Positions 37,730 through 47,793 are shown, counted from the stretch's first letter. The stretch: DNA of 64,000 bases from Aliiroseovarius sp. F47248L (GCF_023016085.1 NZ_JALKBF010000001.1:62001-126000), one strand, 5' to 3'. A program made the numbers and translations. Notes: a model not told the origin generated them from the sequence alone.

Positions 37730-37755
37730 TTTGCCTTGCCTATTTGCCTTGTCTA
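37730..37755 (+). repeat. Tandem 13-bp direct repeat upstream of ferredoxin
   Basis: TTTGCCTTGCCTA at 37730-37742 is followed at once by TTTGCCTTGTCTA at 37743-37755, one mismatch apart. It lies 32-57 bases before the ferredoxin ATG, next to a TTGACT at 37713-37718, so it may be a promoter element or tandem regulator site. Confidence 0.5.
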
Positions 37756-37756
37756 G

Positions 37757-38109
<353 letters not shown>

Positions 38110-38110
<1 letters not shown>

Positions 38111-38823
38111 TGACCGGTCTTCGGGTCGCGCTGGTTTTCATCTGCCTTGCGACCCCGGCGGCCGCGCAGATCACCTCGGCCCGCTATGTTGAACCTACAG
38201 ATCGCTATGGCCATGGGGCTGTTCCCGGCGGCGAGTATGGCGCGCTTGAGGTCAATCTGTCTGACGGATCGCGCACTATCACACGCGTTTCAGACGGTGT
38301 TTTTGAAGACACCATACCACGCCTTCACGATTTCAATGGTGACGGAGTGCGCGAAGTTGTGACTGTGTTCAGCGGCGATGATGTCGGCGCAATGATACGC
38401 ATCTATGCGTTGGATAAGGGCGAACTGGTGCTGCGCGGCTCCAGCAACCCCATCGGCATGCGCCATCGTTGGTTGGCAGTGGCAGGCATCGCGGATTTCA
38501 ATGGCGATGGAGTGGACGAGGTCGCCTATGTCGATCGCCCTCATTTGGCCCGCAGGCTCACGCTTGTCTCGGTCCGACCGGATGCGGGAGGATTTTTGTT
38601 CAAAGATTTGGCAACGGTTGGGGGTGTCACAAACCACAAGTTCGCAAGCCCAGTCATCGAAGGCGGTGTACGGGACTGCGTGGGGCATCCGCCTGTCGTC
38701 GTAACTGCCAGCGCCAATTGGTCGCGTGTTATTGAAACACGCCTGGACGGCGGTGAGCTGAAGCTGACCAATGTCGCACCTTACACCGGACCGGATAGCC
38801 TGTCGGCGCGTCTGGGCTGTTAA
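38110..38823 (+). CDS. Secreted FG-GAP/VCBS-type calcium-binding protein
   Basis: 237-residue protein with a signal peptide (GLRVALVFICLATPAAAQ). Two DFNGDGV units, near residues 74 and 125, are Ca-binding loops of the FG-GAP/VCBS beta-propeller type. The rest is beta-rich, about 210 mature residues, too short for a full seven-blade propeller. It ends in a cysteine and has a second one in VRDCVG. The start overlaps the ferredoxin stop (TAATG), implying coupled expression, although the location differs (periplasm versus cytosol). Function unknown. Its stop overlaps the purD stop, on the opposite strand. Confidence 0.75.
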
Positions 38824-40082
38824 AGCGCGCGCCAGCCGATATCTGCGCGGTTGAATCCTTCCGGCCAGTCTATTTTGTCAATCATCGCATAGGCGCGGTC
38901 ACGAGCCTCTTGCAAGCTATCGCCGCGCGCGGTGACGTTCAGGACACGCCCGCCGGAAGCTGTGATCTTACCGTCTACTTCGGTGGTGCCTGCGTGAAAC
39001 ACCATATTCATCGAATCCTCAGGCAGGTTATCCAATCCATTGATGATTGATCCCTTCTGGTAAGCGCCGGGATAGCCATTCGCCGCCATCACCACGGTGA
39101 TCGCGTGATCGTCAGCCCAGTTGACCTTAGCCTTGTCTAACTGCCTCTCGGCACAAGCCAACATCAAGTCCAGCGCCTGTGCACCCAGCCTCATCATCAA
39201 GACCTGACATTCCGGGTCGCCAAAACGTGCGTTGTATTCGACCAGCCGTGCCTGCCCGTCCTTGATCATGAACCCCGCATAAAGCACACCTTGATAGGGT
39301 GTGCCGCGCTTGGCCATTTCAGCCACAGTCGGCTCGATGATCTCACGCATGGCGCGGGCGGCAATCTCGTCCGTCAGGACCGGGGCGGGGGAGTAGGCGC
39401 CCATGCCGCCGGTGTTCGGGCCCGTGTCGCCATCGCCGACGCGTTTGTGGTCCTGTGCTGTGCCGATGGGCAGAGCGGTCTTACCGTCGCAGAGGATGAA
39501 GTATGATGCCTCTTCGCCCTCCATGAATTCTTCGATCACCACTTCGGCCCCGGCCCCGCCAAACGCGCCGCCGAACATGTCGTCGATGGCGTCCAGCGCC
39601 GTCTGCTTGTCCATCGCGACGATCACGCCTTTGCCGGCTGCCAGTCCGTCCGCCTTGACGACAATCGGTGCGCCCTGTTCGCGAATATAGGCCTTGGCGG
39701 CATCTGCGTCGGTGAAATGACCATAGGCAGCGGTTGGCGCGCCCGCGGCATCGCAGACCTCTTTCGTGAAGGACTTGGATGCCTCAAGCTTCGCGGCCTC
39801 GGCCGAGGGGCCGAAGACACTGACGCCCGCCTCGCGCAGACGGTCGGCCACGCCTTTGGCCAAGGGCGCTTCCGGCCCGATGATCACGAAATCAATGGTG
39901 TTTTGCTGCGCAAAGGTCACCACCGCGTCACCGTCTTCGATGTCCAGCGATGCGCACTCCGCGATCTGCGCCATGCCGGCATTTCCGGGTGCCACGATCA
40001 ACCGATCACATTTCGGGTTTTGCATCACAGCCCACGCCAGCGCGTGTTCGCGCCCACCGCTGCCCAGAATAAGGATGTTCAT
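38820..40082 (-). CDS. purD: Phosphoribosylamine-glycine ligase
   Basis: Second step of purine synthesis: ATP-dependent joining of glycine to phosphoribosylamine. The 420 residues begin with MNILILGSGGREHALAW, and the ATP-grasp domain has VVKADGLAAGKGV, EEFMEGEEAS, and the metal-binding ARFGDPECQ. It converges on the FG-GAP gene with interleaved stop codons, and is divergent from xseA over 80 bases. Confidence 0.97.
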   Translation of the reverse strand: MNILILGSGGREHALAWAVMQNPKCDRLIVAPGNAGMAQIAECASLDIEDGDAVVTFAQQNTIDFVIIGPEAPLAKGVADRLREAGVSVFGPSAEAAKLEASKSFTKEVCDAAGAPTAAYGHFTDADAAKAYIREQGAPIVVKADGLAAGKGVIVAMDKQTALDAIDDMFGGAFGGAGAEVVIEEFMEGEEASYFILCDGKTALPIGTAQDHKRVGDGDTGPNTGGMGAYSPAPVLTDEIAARAMREIIEPTVAEMAKRGTPYQGVLYAGFMIKDGQARLVEYNARFGDPECQVLMMRLGAQALDLMLACAERQLDKAKVNWADDHAITVVMAANGYPGAYQKGSIINGLDNLPEDSMNMVFHAGTTEVDGKITASGGRVLNVTARGDSLQEARDRAYAMIDKIDWPEGFNRADIGWRAL

Positions 40083-40162
40083 GGCTCTTCCCCCGCTTGG
40101 CCTTCTGTCATCGGCGTTCTAAGGTCGGGGCGCTGAAATCACAAGGAAAGAGACACCGGCCC

Positions 40163-41671
40163 ATGTCCGACCTGATCGACGATCCACAGCCCGGCGAAAA
40201 CGCACCGGAGTTCACCGTCTCGGAAATCTCCGGCGCGCTGAAGAAAACAATCGAGGGGGCATTTGGGCGTGTCCGCGTGCGGGGCGAGGTTGGGCGGGTC
40301 ATGCTGGCACGCTCGGGGCATCTGTATTTCGATGTGAAGGATGACCGGTCCGTGCTGGCGGCGGTCAGTTGGAAAGGGCAGGTCAGCCGCCTGTCGATCA
40401 AGCCCGAAGAAGGCATGGAGGTGATTGTCACCGGCAAGCTGACCACTTTTGGCAGCCAGTCGAAATACCAGTTGAACGTCGATGATGTCGTCGTCGCGGG
40501 CGAAGGCGCGTTGATGGCAATGTTGGAAAAGCGCAAGAAAACGCTGGCGGCAGAGGGACTTTTCGCGCCCGAACGCAAGAAAAAGCTGCCTTTCCTGCCC
40601 GAAGTGATTGGCGTTGTCACATCACCGTCCGGTGCGGTGATCCGCGATATCTTGCACCGTCTGCGGGACCGTTTCCCGCGCAAAGTGCTGATCTGGCCCG
40701 TCGCCGTGCAGGGCGAGGCGTGTGCGCCTCAGGTCGCCGCCGCAATCGAAGGTTTCAACCGTATGCAACCGGGCGGCGCGCTGCCGCGTCCTGACTTGCT
40801 GATCGTTGCGCGCGGTGGTGGTTCAATCGAGGATCTGTGGGGGTTCAACGAGGAAATCGTCGCGCGCGCCGCCGCCGCGTCGGATATTCCCCTGATCTCG
40901 GCGGTGGGGCACGAGACGGACACGACCCTGATTGATTACGTGTCTGACTTGCGCGCGCCGACGCCGACCGCGGCTGCCGAACATGCCGTGCCAGTGCGTC
41001 TGGAATTGCTAGCGTGGACCGAGGAACAAGGCACCCGCTTGACCCGTTCGTTGGAACAGGCGTTGACGCAACGCGGCCAGCGCCTGCGTGACGTGGCCCG
41101 CGCCCTGCCGCGCCCCGAGGCGTTGTTGGACACTCCACGCCAGCGGCTTGATGCCGCCAGCCACAAACTGCCCTCAGCCCTGCGCAGCATGACGCAAGTG
41201 AGGCGAGTCAAGTTGACCGAGGCGTCCGCAGGTCTGCGCCCGCGCGTTTTGACCGCGCGACTGGCCCCGATGCGGGACCGGCTAAATATGGCAAGCGCAC
41301 GCTTGGACCCCGACCGAATCACAGACGCCAACAAACGCCGAACGGTTGAGATCACCGGACTGTCCGCGCGATTGGATCGGGCCTTCTTGGCAAATACAAA
41401 GCGGCACGAGGATCGGCTGACCAGCCTTGAACGAATGCGCCAAACGCTGGGCTATACCGAGACGTTGAAGCGTGGGTATGCGGTTGTGCGGGGCGACGGA
41501 GATGTGGTGACCAACCAAGCCGCTGCCGCAAAAGCCAAAGCGCTTGAGATCGAGTTCGCGGATGGTCGATTGGCGCTGGATGGGTCAGGGACATCGGCGG
41601 TGAAGCCGATCAAACCCGCAACAAAGCCCAAGCCCAAAAAGGACGCCCCCGATCAAGGATCGCTGTTCTAG
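40163..41671 (+). CDS. xseA: Exodeoxyribonuclease VII large subunit
   Basis: Large subunit of the single-strand-specific exonuclease VII. The 502 residues (start MSDLIDDPQPGEN at 40163; upstream codons lack similarity) show the OB-fold N-terminus (VRGEVGRVMLARSGHLYFDVKDD, shown here as separate blocks: RGEVG and GHLYF), the catalytic region with TSPSGAVIRDI, ARGGGSIEDLW and SAVGHETD, and a long charged helical tail. Divergent from purD; convergent on rluB with 12 bases between stops. xseB is not in the window. Confidence 0.96.
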   Translation: MSDLIDDPQPGENAPEFTVSEISGALKKTIEGAFGRVRVRGEVGRVMLARSGHLYFDVKDDRSVLAAVSWKGQVSRLSIKPEEGMEVIVTGKLTTFGSQSKYQLNVDDVVVAGEGALMAMLEKRKKTLAAEGLFAPERKKKLPFLPEVIGVVTSPSGAVIRDILHRLRDRFPRKVLIWPVAVQGEACAPQVAAAIEGFNRMQPGGALPRPDLLIVARGGGSIEDLWGFNEEIVARAAAASDIPLISAVGHETDTTLIDYVSDLRAPTPTAAAEHAVPVRLELLAWTEEQGTRLTRSLEQALTQRGQRLRDVARALPRPEALLDTPRQRLDAASHKLPSALRSMTQVRRVKLTEASAGLRPRVLTARLAPMRDRLNMASARLDPDRITDANKRRTVEITGLSARLDRAFLANTKRHEDRLTSLERMRQTLGYTETLKRGYAVVRGDGDVVTNQAAAAKAKALEIEFADGRLALDGSGTSAVKPIKPATKPKPKKDAPDQGSLF

Positions 41672-41683
41672 CCGGTAACCATG

Positions 41684-42676
41684 CTACTTGTTGCGCGAAC
41701 CGGGGCGGCCCTGGGGCTTGCCGCCCGGACCTTTGCCGCCGGGGCCTTTTCCCGCCGGACGTTGACCTGGTTTCCCTCCGGGCCGCCCACCTTTGAATGC
41801 AGGCTTGGCCCCCGGTTTGCTTCCATGCTTGCCGCGCGGGATCTCTTTGCGCGTCCGCACGGGCGCCGGCTTTGCGTCTTCCATCCCAAGCTGGTCGCGC
41901 ACAACGCGTTGGCGGATTTCCTCGACCTCTCCGGGTTTCAATTCGCCCAGTTGGAAAGGGCCGTAGCTGACGCGCAGCAGACGGTTGACGGTCAGCCCGA
42001 CTGCTTCCATCGCGCGGCGCACCTCGCGGTTCTTCCCTTCGCGGAGGGTCACGGTCAGCCACGCGTTCGCGCCTTGTTGCCGGTCCAGCGACACGGCCAT
42101 CGGCTGGAACCGCTCGCCATCAATCGTCAAACCCTTGCGCACCGGCGCCAGTGTGTCCTCGGTGGGTCGCCCGTTCACCCGCACGCGGTATTTGCGTGAC
42201 CACCCGGTCGAGGGTAGTTCCAGCTTTCGCTTCACCTCGCCATCATTGGTCAGAAGCAACAGGCCTTCGGAATTGATGTCGAGCCGCCCGACGCTGACCA
42301 CGCGGGGCAGGTCGTCGGGCAGGTTTTTGAATACCGTGTCGCGCCCCTTCTCATCCCGCTCGGTCGTCACAAGGCCGATGGGCTTGTAATACAACCACAT
42401 GCGGGGCGGTTCCGGTTCGGCCAAAGGGGCTTCGTCAAACAGGATCGTGTCCTTGGCGGTGACGTTCAGCGCGGGGCTGTCGATCACTTTTCCGTTCACG
42501 GTTACGCGGCCCGCTTCGATCATCCGTTCAGCCTCGCGACGGCTGGCGACACCGGCGCGGGCCAGCACCTTGGCGATGCGGTCGCCTTTGGACGGATCAG
42601 CCGTCGCGGCATCCGGCTTTTTCGGGGCGGGCTTGCGGGCCGATTTGGGAACGGGGGGGCATTTTTTGTCTGTCAT
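41684..42676 (-). CDS. rluB: RsuA/RluB-family pseudouridine synthase
   Basis: Makes a pseudouridine in 23S (RluB-like) or 16S rRNA. The 330 residues start at MTDKKCPPV at 42676; an upstream ATG at 42739 belongs to a frame without similarity. A basic N-terminal tail is followed by an S4 RNA-binding domain (KVLARAGVASRREAERMI), then the catalytic domain with the aspartate in GRLDINSEGLLLLTNDG near residue 130, and REGKNREVRRAM. The C-terminal 70 residues are low-complexity Gly/Pro/Lys-rich (GGKPGQRPAGKG units), likely an RNA-binding tail. RluB is the best fit; RluF or RsuA cannot be excluded. Confidence 0.88.
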   Translation of the reverse strand: MTDKKCPPVPKSARKPAPKKPDAATADPSKGDRIAKVLARAGVASRREAERMIEAGRVTVNGKVIDSPALNVTAKDTILFDEAPLAEPEPPRMWLYYKPIGLVTTERDEKGRDTVFKNLPDDLPRVVSVGRLDINSEGLLLLTNDGEVKRKLELPSTGWSRKYRVRVNGRPTEDTLAPVRKGLTIDGERFQPMAVSLDRQQGANAWLTVTLREGKNREVRRAMEAVGLTVNRLLRVSYGPFQLGELKPGEVEEIRQRVVRDQLGMEDAKPAPVRTRKEIPRGKHGSKPGAKPAFKGGRPGGKPGQRPAGKGPGGKGPGGKPQGRPGSRNK

Positions 42677-42747
42677 GCCTTCGCATAGCGCGGGGCGGGG
42701 CAAAGGGGAAGCCTTGGCAAGCGGTCGGCGCCAAGGCAAAAGGGGGC

Positions 42748-43200
42748 ATGAGCCGTTTTAAAAGCCATATGGATGCCGCAATGGCAGAAGCCCGTGCTGC
42801 CGCCGCGCGCGGTGAGGTGCCCGTGGGAGCGGTGCTGGTGTCGCCGGACGGCAAGGTGATCGCTGCGGCAGGCAACCGGACGCGCGAGTTGAACGACCCT
42901 ACGGCCCACGCCGAAGTGTTGGTGATCCGCGAAGGCTGCGCTCAGGCCGGGTCGGAACGCCTGCCCGACCACGACCTTTACGTGACGCTGGAGCCGTGCG
43001 CGATGTGCGCAACCGCCATGTCGGCGGCGCGTATTCGCCGGGTCTATTACGGCGCGGCGGACCCGAAATCAGGCGGCGTGGCACATGGCGCGCGCATCTT
43101 CACGCATTCGCAATGCCACCATGTGCCCGAAGTCTATGATGGCATAGGCGCAGATGAGGCAGAACAGATCTTGAAGGACTTCTTCGCGTCCCGGCGCTGA
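42748..43200 (+). CDS. tadA: tRNA-specific adenosine deaminase
   Basis: Converts the wobble adenosine of tRNA-Arg(ACG) to inosine. The 150 residues contain the zinc site of cytidine/adenosine deaminases: HAEVLVIRE (His and catalytic Glu) and PCAMCATAMSAARI (the two Cys). It diverges from rluB over 71 bases and converges on the UPF0173 gene with 3 bases between stops. Confidence 0.95.
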   Translation: MSRFKSHMDAAMAEARAAAARGEVPVGAVLVSPDGKVIAAAGNRTRELNDPTAHAEVLVIREGCAQAGSERLPDHDLYVTLEPCAMCATAMSAARIRRVYYGAADPKSGGVAHGARIFTHSQCHHVPEVYDGIGADEAEQILKDFFASRR

Positions 43201-43203
43201 TCC

Positions 43204-43902
43204 TTAGATCGTTATCGGCTTCAGAACCTCTGGTTCAATCACATTCACGTCGGGCAGTGCAGCGACCAATTCATCAGCGGACTGCGCCAGAACGGGGAAG
43301 GTCTTGTAGTGGCAGGGAATCACGGTCTTGAAATCGAAGTACCGTTTTGTCGCGTAGCCCACCCGCGCCATATCCATCGTGTAATGCCCACCCGCGCACA
43401 GGATACCGATATCGGGTTTGTGCAGATCGCCCATCCACTCCATATCCGCCATGATGTCGGTGTCGCCAGAGACATAGATCACGTGACCTTCGCCTGCGAT
43501 CATGAACCCGACCTCGGCGCCTGCGCAGAGTGGCCGATCGCCGCCCAGATAATCGAAACTGGCGGAATGCGAGGCATTCACCATCGTCACTTTCGCCCCG
43601 TTCAGGTCTATGGTGCCGCCTTTGCCAAAGCCCAGCGTCTCTATCCCATCTTCATTGCCCCAGAAAGTGGCAAGCTCGTGGATCGCCGCAATCGGAATGT
43701 TCTTCTCGCGCGCGATGGCCAGGGTCGATGAGGCGTGGTCGCCATGCCCGTGGGTAATCAGGATGTGTGTCGCGCCTGCCGTCGCCTCGTCCCGACGATC
43801 TTCTGGAAACATCGGGTTACCGTCTAGCCACGGATCGACCAGCAATACCGCGCCTTCAATTTCGATCCGAAACCCCGAATGGCCAAGAAATGTGATTTGC
43901 AT
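43204..43902 (-). CDS. UPF0173 metal-dependent hydrolase (MBL fold)
   Basis: 232-residue metallo-beta-lactamase-fold hydrolase of unknown substrate. The start at 43902 ([11 protein letters not shown]) has GGGAGGC 5-6 bases upstream on the minus strand, while an upstream ATG at 43923 lacks a site. Metal ligands: the HGHGDHASS block near 53-58, and later His and Asp in SGDTDIM and CHYKTF. FDPWLDG-type motif at residues 24-32 (VDPWLDGNP). Cytosolic. Confidence 0.88.
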   Translation of the reverse strand: MQITFLGHSGFRIEIEGAVLLVDPWLDGNPMFPEDRRDEATAGATHILITHGHGDHASSTLAIAREKNIPIAAIHELATFWGNEDGIETLGFGKGGTIDLNGAKVTMVNASHSASFDYLGGDRPLCAGAEVGFMIAGEGHVIYVSGDTDIMADMEWMGDLHKPDIGILCAGGHYTMDMARVGYATKRYFDFKTVIPCHYKTFPVLAQSADELVAALPDVNVIEPEVLKPITI

Positions 43903-44050
43903 AGAAGCCTCCCTTTTGATCATTCATGGTCAGACTAGCAGCAAAACCGTGCCTGTCATCTGTGGGACAGTGCCGCAACCTGCGCACATGGCTTGCGGGC
44001 GGGGCGGGTGCGCGCTAAACGATCTGGCGAAACACACACGGGAGCCACCC

Positions 44051-44338
44051 ATGTCGATCGACATCGAAACCGCGCGCAAGGTTGCGCATCTGGCCCGCAT
44101 CAAGGTCGAAGACGACCGCCTGCCGGAGCTGGCCGAAAACTTCAACGCGATCCTCGGCTTTATCGAGCAGTTGAACGAGGTGGACGTGGACGGCGTCGAG
44201 CCGATGACCTCGGTTACGCCGATGCGCCTGAAGCGTCGGGAAGACGTGGTGACCGATGGCGACATGCAGGACAAGATCCTGTCGAATGCGCCTGATGCGC
44301 GCGAAGGCTTCTTTGCCGTGCCGAAGGTGGTGGAATAA
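44051..44338 (+). CDS. gatC: Asp-tRNA(Asn)/Glu-tRNA(Gln) amidotransferase subunit C
   Basis: Small stabilising subunit of the GatCAB amidotransferase that makes Gln-tRNA-Gln (and Asn-tRNA-Asn) from misacylated precursors. The 95 residues match family length and ends, with [19 protein letters not shown] and [12 protein letters not shown]. The ATG at 44051 has GGAGCC 4-9 bases upstream; the larger open frame reaching upstream is a shadow. Its stop overlaps the gatA start (TAATG). gatB is not in the window. Confidence 0.95.
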   Translation: MSIDIETARKVAHLARIKVEDDRLPELAENFNAILGFIEQLNEVDVDGVEPMTSVTPMRLKRREDVVTDGDMQDKILSNAPDAREGFFAVPKVVE

Positions 44339-45819
44339 TGGCTGACCTGAACAAACTGACGATTGCCGAGGCCCGTGACGCGATGCGCAAGGGCGATCTG
44401 ACCTCGGCGGAATTGACCGAGGCGTGTCTGACCGAAATCGAAGGCGCAAGCGCGCTGGGCGCATTTGTGCATAACACGCCTGAATTGGCACGCGAACAGG
44501 CCAAAGCGGCGGACGCGCGGATCAAGGCAGGTGACGCGCCTGATATGTGCGGCATTCCGTTGGGCATCAAGGATCTGTTCTGCACCAAGGGCGTGGCGTC
44601 GCAGGCGGGCAGCCGCATCCTTGAGGGCTTCATTCCGGAATACGAATCGACCGTCAGCCAGAACCTTCTGGACAGTGGCACAGTCATGTTGGGCAAGCTG
44701 AACATGGACGAATTTGCTATGGGGTCGTCGAACGAGACATCGGTTTATGGCAATGCTGTGAACCCGTGGAAGATTGATGATCGCAAGTTGACACCCGGCG
44801 GGTCGTCCGGCGGGTCGGCGTCCGCTGTGGCCGCTGACCTTTGTCTCGCTGCCACCGGCACAGACACGGGCGGCTCGATCCGTCAGCCCGCCGCGTTTAC
44901 CGGCATCAACGGCATCAAGCCCACCTATGGCCGCTGCTCGCGCTGGGGCGTTGTGGCTTTTGCCTCGTCGTTGGATCAGGCCGGGCCAATGACCAAATCG
45001 GTGCGCGATGCGGCCATCATGCTGGAAGCCATGTGCGGCCACGACATGAAGGATTCGACCAGCGCCGATATTCCGGTACCGAATTTCGAAGCGATGCTGA
45101 CCGGCGACATCAAGGGCAAGAAAATCGGCATCCCCAAGGAATACCGCATGGACGGCATGCCGGATGAGATCGAGGCGCTTTGGTCCAAGGGCGCAGACAT
45201 GCTGCGCGATGCCGGGGCCGAGATCGTGGATATCAGCCTGCCGCACACGAAATACGCGCTGCCTGCCTACTACGTAATTGCACCTGCCGAGGCGTCATCG
45301 AACCTCGCCCGTTATGACGGCGTGCGATACGGCCACCGCGCCAAGCTGGGGCAGGGGGACGGTATCACCGAGATGTATGAAAAGACCCGCGCCGAAGGGT
45401 TCGGCGACGAGGTACAGCGGCGCGTGATGGTTGGCACCTACGTGCTGTCGGCGGGCTTTTATGACGCCTATTACAACCGCGCCCGCAAGGTCCGCGCGTT
45501 GATCAAGAAGGACTTCGACGATGTGTTCGCACAGGGCATCGACGCGATCCTGACACCGGCCACACCGTCAGCCGCGTTTGGGCTGGGCGAGATGGAAAAC
45601 GCAGACCCGGTCAAAATGTATCTGAACGACGTGTTCACCGTGACCGTGAACCTTGCCGGTCTGCCCGGTATCTCGATTCCCGCCGGTCTGGATGCGCAAG
45701 GTCTGCCACTTGGTCTGCAACTGATCGGACGACCGTGGGAAGAAGGCGATTTGCTGAATATCGCTCACGAGGTCGAGGCGCGCGCCGGATTTGTAGCAAA
45801 GCCCCAGAAATGGTGGTAA
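44338..45819 (+). CDS. gatA: Asp-tRNA(Asn)/Glu-tRNA(Gln) amidotransferase subunit A
   Basis: Glutaminase subunit of GatCAB. The 493 residues of the amidase-signature family hold the Ser-cisSer-Lys triad: Lys in [10 protein letters not shown] near residue 79, cis-Ser in [11 protein letters not shown] near 155 and the nucleophile Ser in [12 protein letters not shown] near 179. It overlaps gatC and is followed after 42 bases by a lipoprotein gene. A GCAGGC/GCCTGC hairpin without a T run lies at 45821-45846. Confidence 0.97.
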   Translation: MADLNKLTIAEARDAMRKGDLTSAELTEACLTEIEGASALGAFVHNTPELAREQAKAADARIKAGDAPDMCGIPLGIKDLFCTKGVASQAGSRILEGFIPEYESTVSQNLLDSGTVMLGKLNMDEFAMGSSNETSVYGNAVNPWKIDDRKLTPGGSSGGSASAVAADLCLAATGTDTGGSIRQPAAFTGINGIKPTYGRCSRWGVVAFASSLDQAGPMTKSVRDAAIMLEAMCGHDMKDSTSADIPVPNFEAMLTGDIKGKKIGIPKEYRMDGMPDEIEALWSKGADMLRDAGAEIVDISLPHTKYALPAYYVIAPAEASSNLARYDGVRYGHRAKLGQGDGITEMYEKTRAEGFGDEVQRRVMVGTYVLSAGFYDAYYNRARKVRALIKKDFDDVFAQGIDAILTPATPSAAFGLGEMENADPVKMYLNDVFTVTVNLAGLPGISIPAGLDAQGLPLGLQLIGRPWEEGDLLNIAHEVEARAGFVAKPQKWW

Positions 45820-45861
45820 CGCAGGCGGGTCAACCAATCTGCCTGCCAGAAAGAGGGTTCT

Positions 45862-46635
45862 ATGCGGTATTTCATTGGGTTCGCCTTTGTAGCATCACTG
45901 TCTGCCTGCGTTAGCAATGCGCCTGACAGCCGTTCACCGGACACCGTTGTGCCGCGTGCCGAGGCTGTATCGGGTGCGCCATTGTCGGCGATGATCGAAG
46001 GAAGCTCAGTAACTAGTCAGTCGATTGATGGCGGCCAGGATACAGCTGCTGCACCAGCCATTTCCGACGAACAGAATTTCAGCGCCGTGGCCGCCCGCGA
46101 AAGCATCGAAAGCGATGCAGAGCGGCTGGAAAGCTATCAAGCCGCTTATACTCAGGCTGAAGTCGTGGCTGTGCCGGATCGGCCTGATGGGGGCGATGTG
46201 TCTGTGGTCGAGTTCGCATTGTCGACTACCAATACGGTGGGGCAATCGATCTACTCGCGTTCGGCCTTGTCAGGCGAAGCGCGGGCGCAGCGCAATTGTG
46301 CGCGCTATACCTCGGCCGATTTTGCTCAGATCGCATTTCTTGAGGCTGGTGGCCCGAATCGAGACAGACATGGACTGGACCCTGATGGCGACGGTTTTGC
46401 CTGTGGTTGGAACCCAGCCCCCTTCCGGACCGCACGCGGTGTGGCCGAAGATGCCACCGTGGTCGAAGAAACGGGCATCAGCAGAGCGGACCTTGAGGCG
46501 CTGGGCATCACGACAGATGACACGACGGACGCAGCGGAATCGGCAAATACGTCCGATTCGACAGATCTGTCTGATCCAGCTCCGCTTCCGGGCGATACGT
46601 TGAATATTTCGGGCGAAACTGTCGCGAGCGAATAG
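45862..46635 (+). CDS. Lipoprotein with an excalibur-like segment
   Basis: 257-residue exported protein. The signal peptide ends in the lipobox LSAC (Cys16). A long acidic low-complexity stretch (residues 20-100) precedes a compact region, NCARYTSADFAQIAFLEAGG followed by GLDPDGDGFACGW, whose DPDGDGxAC unit resembles the excalibur calcium-binding motif. The two cysteines of this region probably pair. The C-terminus is again acidic (TTDDTTDAAESANTSDS). Function unknown. It directly precedes the cell-wall amidase gene, with no bases between stop and start, suggesting a shared envelope role. Confidence 0.75.
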   Translation: MRYFIGFAFVASLSACVSNAPDSRSPDTVVPRAEAVSGAPLSAMIEGSSVTSQSIDGGQDTAAAPAISDEQNFSAVAARESIESDAERLESYQAAYTQAEVVAVPDRPDGGDVSVVEFALSTTNTVGQSIYSRSALSGEARAQRNCARYTSADFAQIAFLEAGGPNRDRHGLDPDGDGFACGWNPAPFRTARGVAEDATVVEETGISRADLEALGITTDDTTDAAESANTSDSTDLSDPAPLPGDTLNISGETVASE

Positions 46636-47322
46636 GTGCAGATCACGCCCTGTCCGTCCCCGAATTTCGGCCCGCGCCGGGGCGGGCTTACGCCGTCACT
46701 GGTCGTACTTCACTACACTGCGATGCCCGATCCCGCTGAGGCGTTAGAGCGGCTATGTGCCCCCGAACACGAAGTGTCTGCCCATTATTTGCTGCATCGC
46801 GACGGACAGTTGTTTCAACTGGTCGATGAAGACAAGCGCGCCTGGCATGCGGGCGCGGGTATGTGGCGCGGGATGGATGACATCAACTCCCGCTCGGTCG
46901 GTATTGAAATCGACAATGACGGGTCGTCCCCTTTCAGCGAAGCGCAACTTGCGCAGCTTGATCGGATTTTGCCGCAAATCATGGACCGTTGGTCCATCCC
47001 GGCGGAAGGGGTGATTGGCCACAGTGACATGGCACCAGGCCGCAAATTCGACCCCGGCCGCCGGTTTCCGTGGTCCCGGCTAGCACGCCAAGAGCTAACC
47101 ATCTGGCCGGATGGGTCAGAGGTCGCGCCGGACGAGGCAGCGTTTCTTCGTCAGGCTGCCATTTTCGGCTATCCCACTGACACCGGGTGTGATGCTGTGT
47201 TGGATGCCTTGCGCCAACGCTTCCGTCCTTGGGCGCACGGACCGCTAGACGCCCGTGACATGGGGATCGTCAGTGACCTTGCCAAACGCTTCGGCGTTGA
47301 CCTGCCTGCACCCTTGGCCTAA
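46636..47322 (+). CDS. N-acetylmuramoyl-L-alanine amidase (Amidase_2 type)
   Basis: Zinc amidase that removes peptides from muramic acid during peptidoglycan recycling. The 228 residues show the N-acetylmuramoyl-amidase fold: VVLHYTAMPD with the first zinc His near residue 30, the SAHYLLHRDG block, GIEIDND, and VIGHSDMAPGRKFDPG with the second His and the Asp. A C-terminal peptidoglycan-binding-like helical region follows. The start is a GTG immediately after the lipoprotein stop. No signal peptide is seen, so it may be cytosolic (AmpD-like) or exported otherwise. Its stop codon lies inside the rnpB promoter. Confidence 0.88.
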   Translation: MQITPCPSPNFGPRRGGLTPSLVVLHYTAMPDPAEALERLCAPEHEVSAHYLLHRDGQLFQLVDEDKRAWHAGAGMWRGMDDINSRSVGIEIDNDGSSPFSEAQLAQLDRILPQIMDRWSIPAEGVIGHSDMAPGRKFDPGRRFPWSRLARQELTIWPDGSEVAPDEAAFLRQAAIFGYPTDTGCDAVLDALRQRFRPWAHGPLDARDMGIVSDLAKRFGVDLPAPLA

Positions 47323-47325
47323 GTC
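47297..47325 (+). promoter_or_regulatory. Candidate rnpB promoter
   Basis: TTGACC at 47297-47302 and TAAGTC at 47320-47325 are 17 bases apart, ending 7 bases before the predicted start of RNase P RNA at 47333. The -35 matches five of six consensus bases; the -10 is weak and includes the stop codon of the amidase gene. Confidence 0.5.
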
Positions 47326-47332
47326 AAACTTT

Positions 47333-47723
47333 GCGCGGATGGCTGGATGACCGCGGGTGACTGTGGGGGCATGCCCCTGCGTGACGCGAGGAAAGTCCGG
47401 ACTCCATAAGGCAATGGTGCCGGGTAATACCCGGCCGGGGAAACCCGAGGGAAAGCGCCACAGAGAACAGACTGCCTGCGCTTGCGCGGGTGATGGTGAA
47501 ACGGTGGGGTAAGAGCCCACCGCGCGCTTGGCAACAAGGGCGGCACGGCAAGCCCCACCAGGAGCAATGCCAAATAGGGACCGCACGGGGCTTGCCCCAA
47601 AGCCGCCTTGGCTTTTGCAGGTCCGGGTTGGCAGCTTGAGGTGTCTGGTAACAGGCATCCTAGAGGAATGGTCATCCACGGTGGCAACACCTGGACAGAA
47701 TCCGGCTTATAGGCCATCCGCGC
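47333..47723 (+). ncRNA. rnpB: RNase P RNA (class A)
   Basis: Catalytic RNA that matures the 5' ends of tRNAs. The ends pair perfectly as helix P1 (GCGCGGATGGC at 47333-47343 with GCCATCCGCGC at 47713-47723). The universal core is visible: GAGGAAAGTCCGGACTCC near 47390 at the 5' side (with the CR-I region), AGAACAGA near 47463, GGTAAGAGCCCACCGCG near 47505, and ACAGAATCCGGCTTAT near 47695 for CR-V and P2/P4 pairing. Open frames on either strand across this stretch are shadows. Transcribed just downstream of the amidase gene. Confidence 0.95.
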
Positions 47724-47793
47724 ATGAATTCACGCCGTAAGGGCACCGTTGCACGCGTGGTTTCGGAACGCACGCGAATTTCCCGATTGCCTG

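Noticed and set aside
43930..45246. 438-codon minus-strand open frame over gatC-gatA
   Set aside because: The sense frames are clear GatC and GatA; this frame is a shadow.
47245..47717. Minus-strand open frames across the rnpB region
   Set aside because: The same bases form an RNase P RNA with a perfect P1 helix and conserved core; such frames over rnpB are a common artefact.
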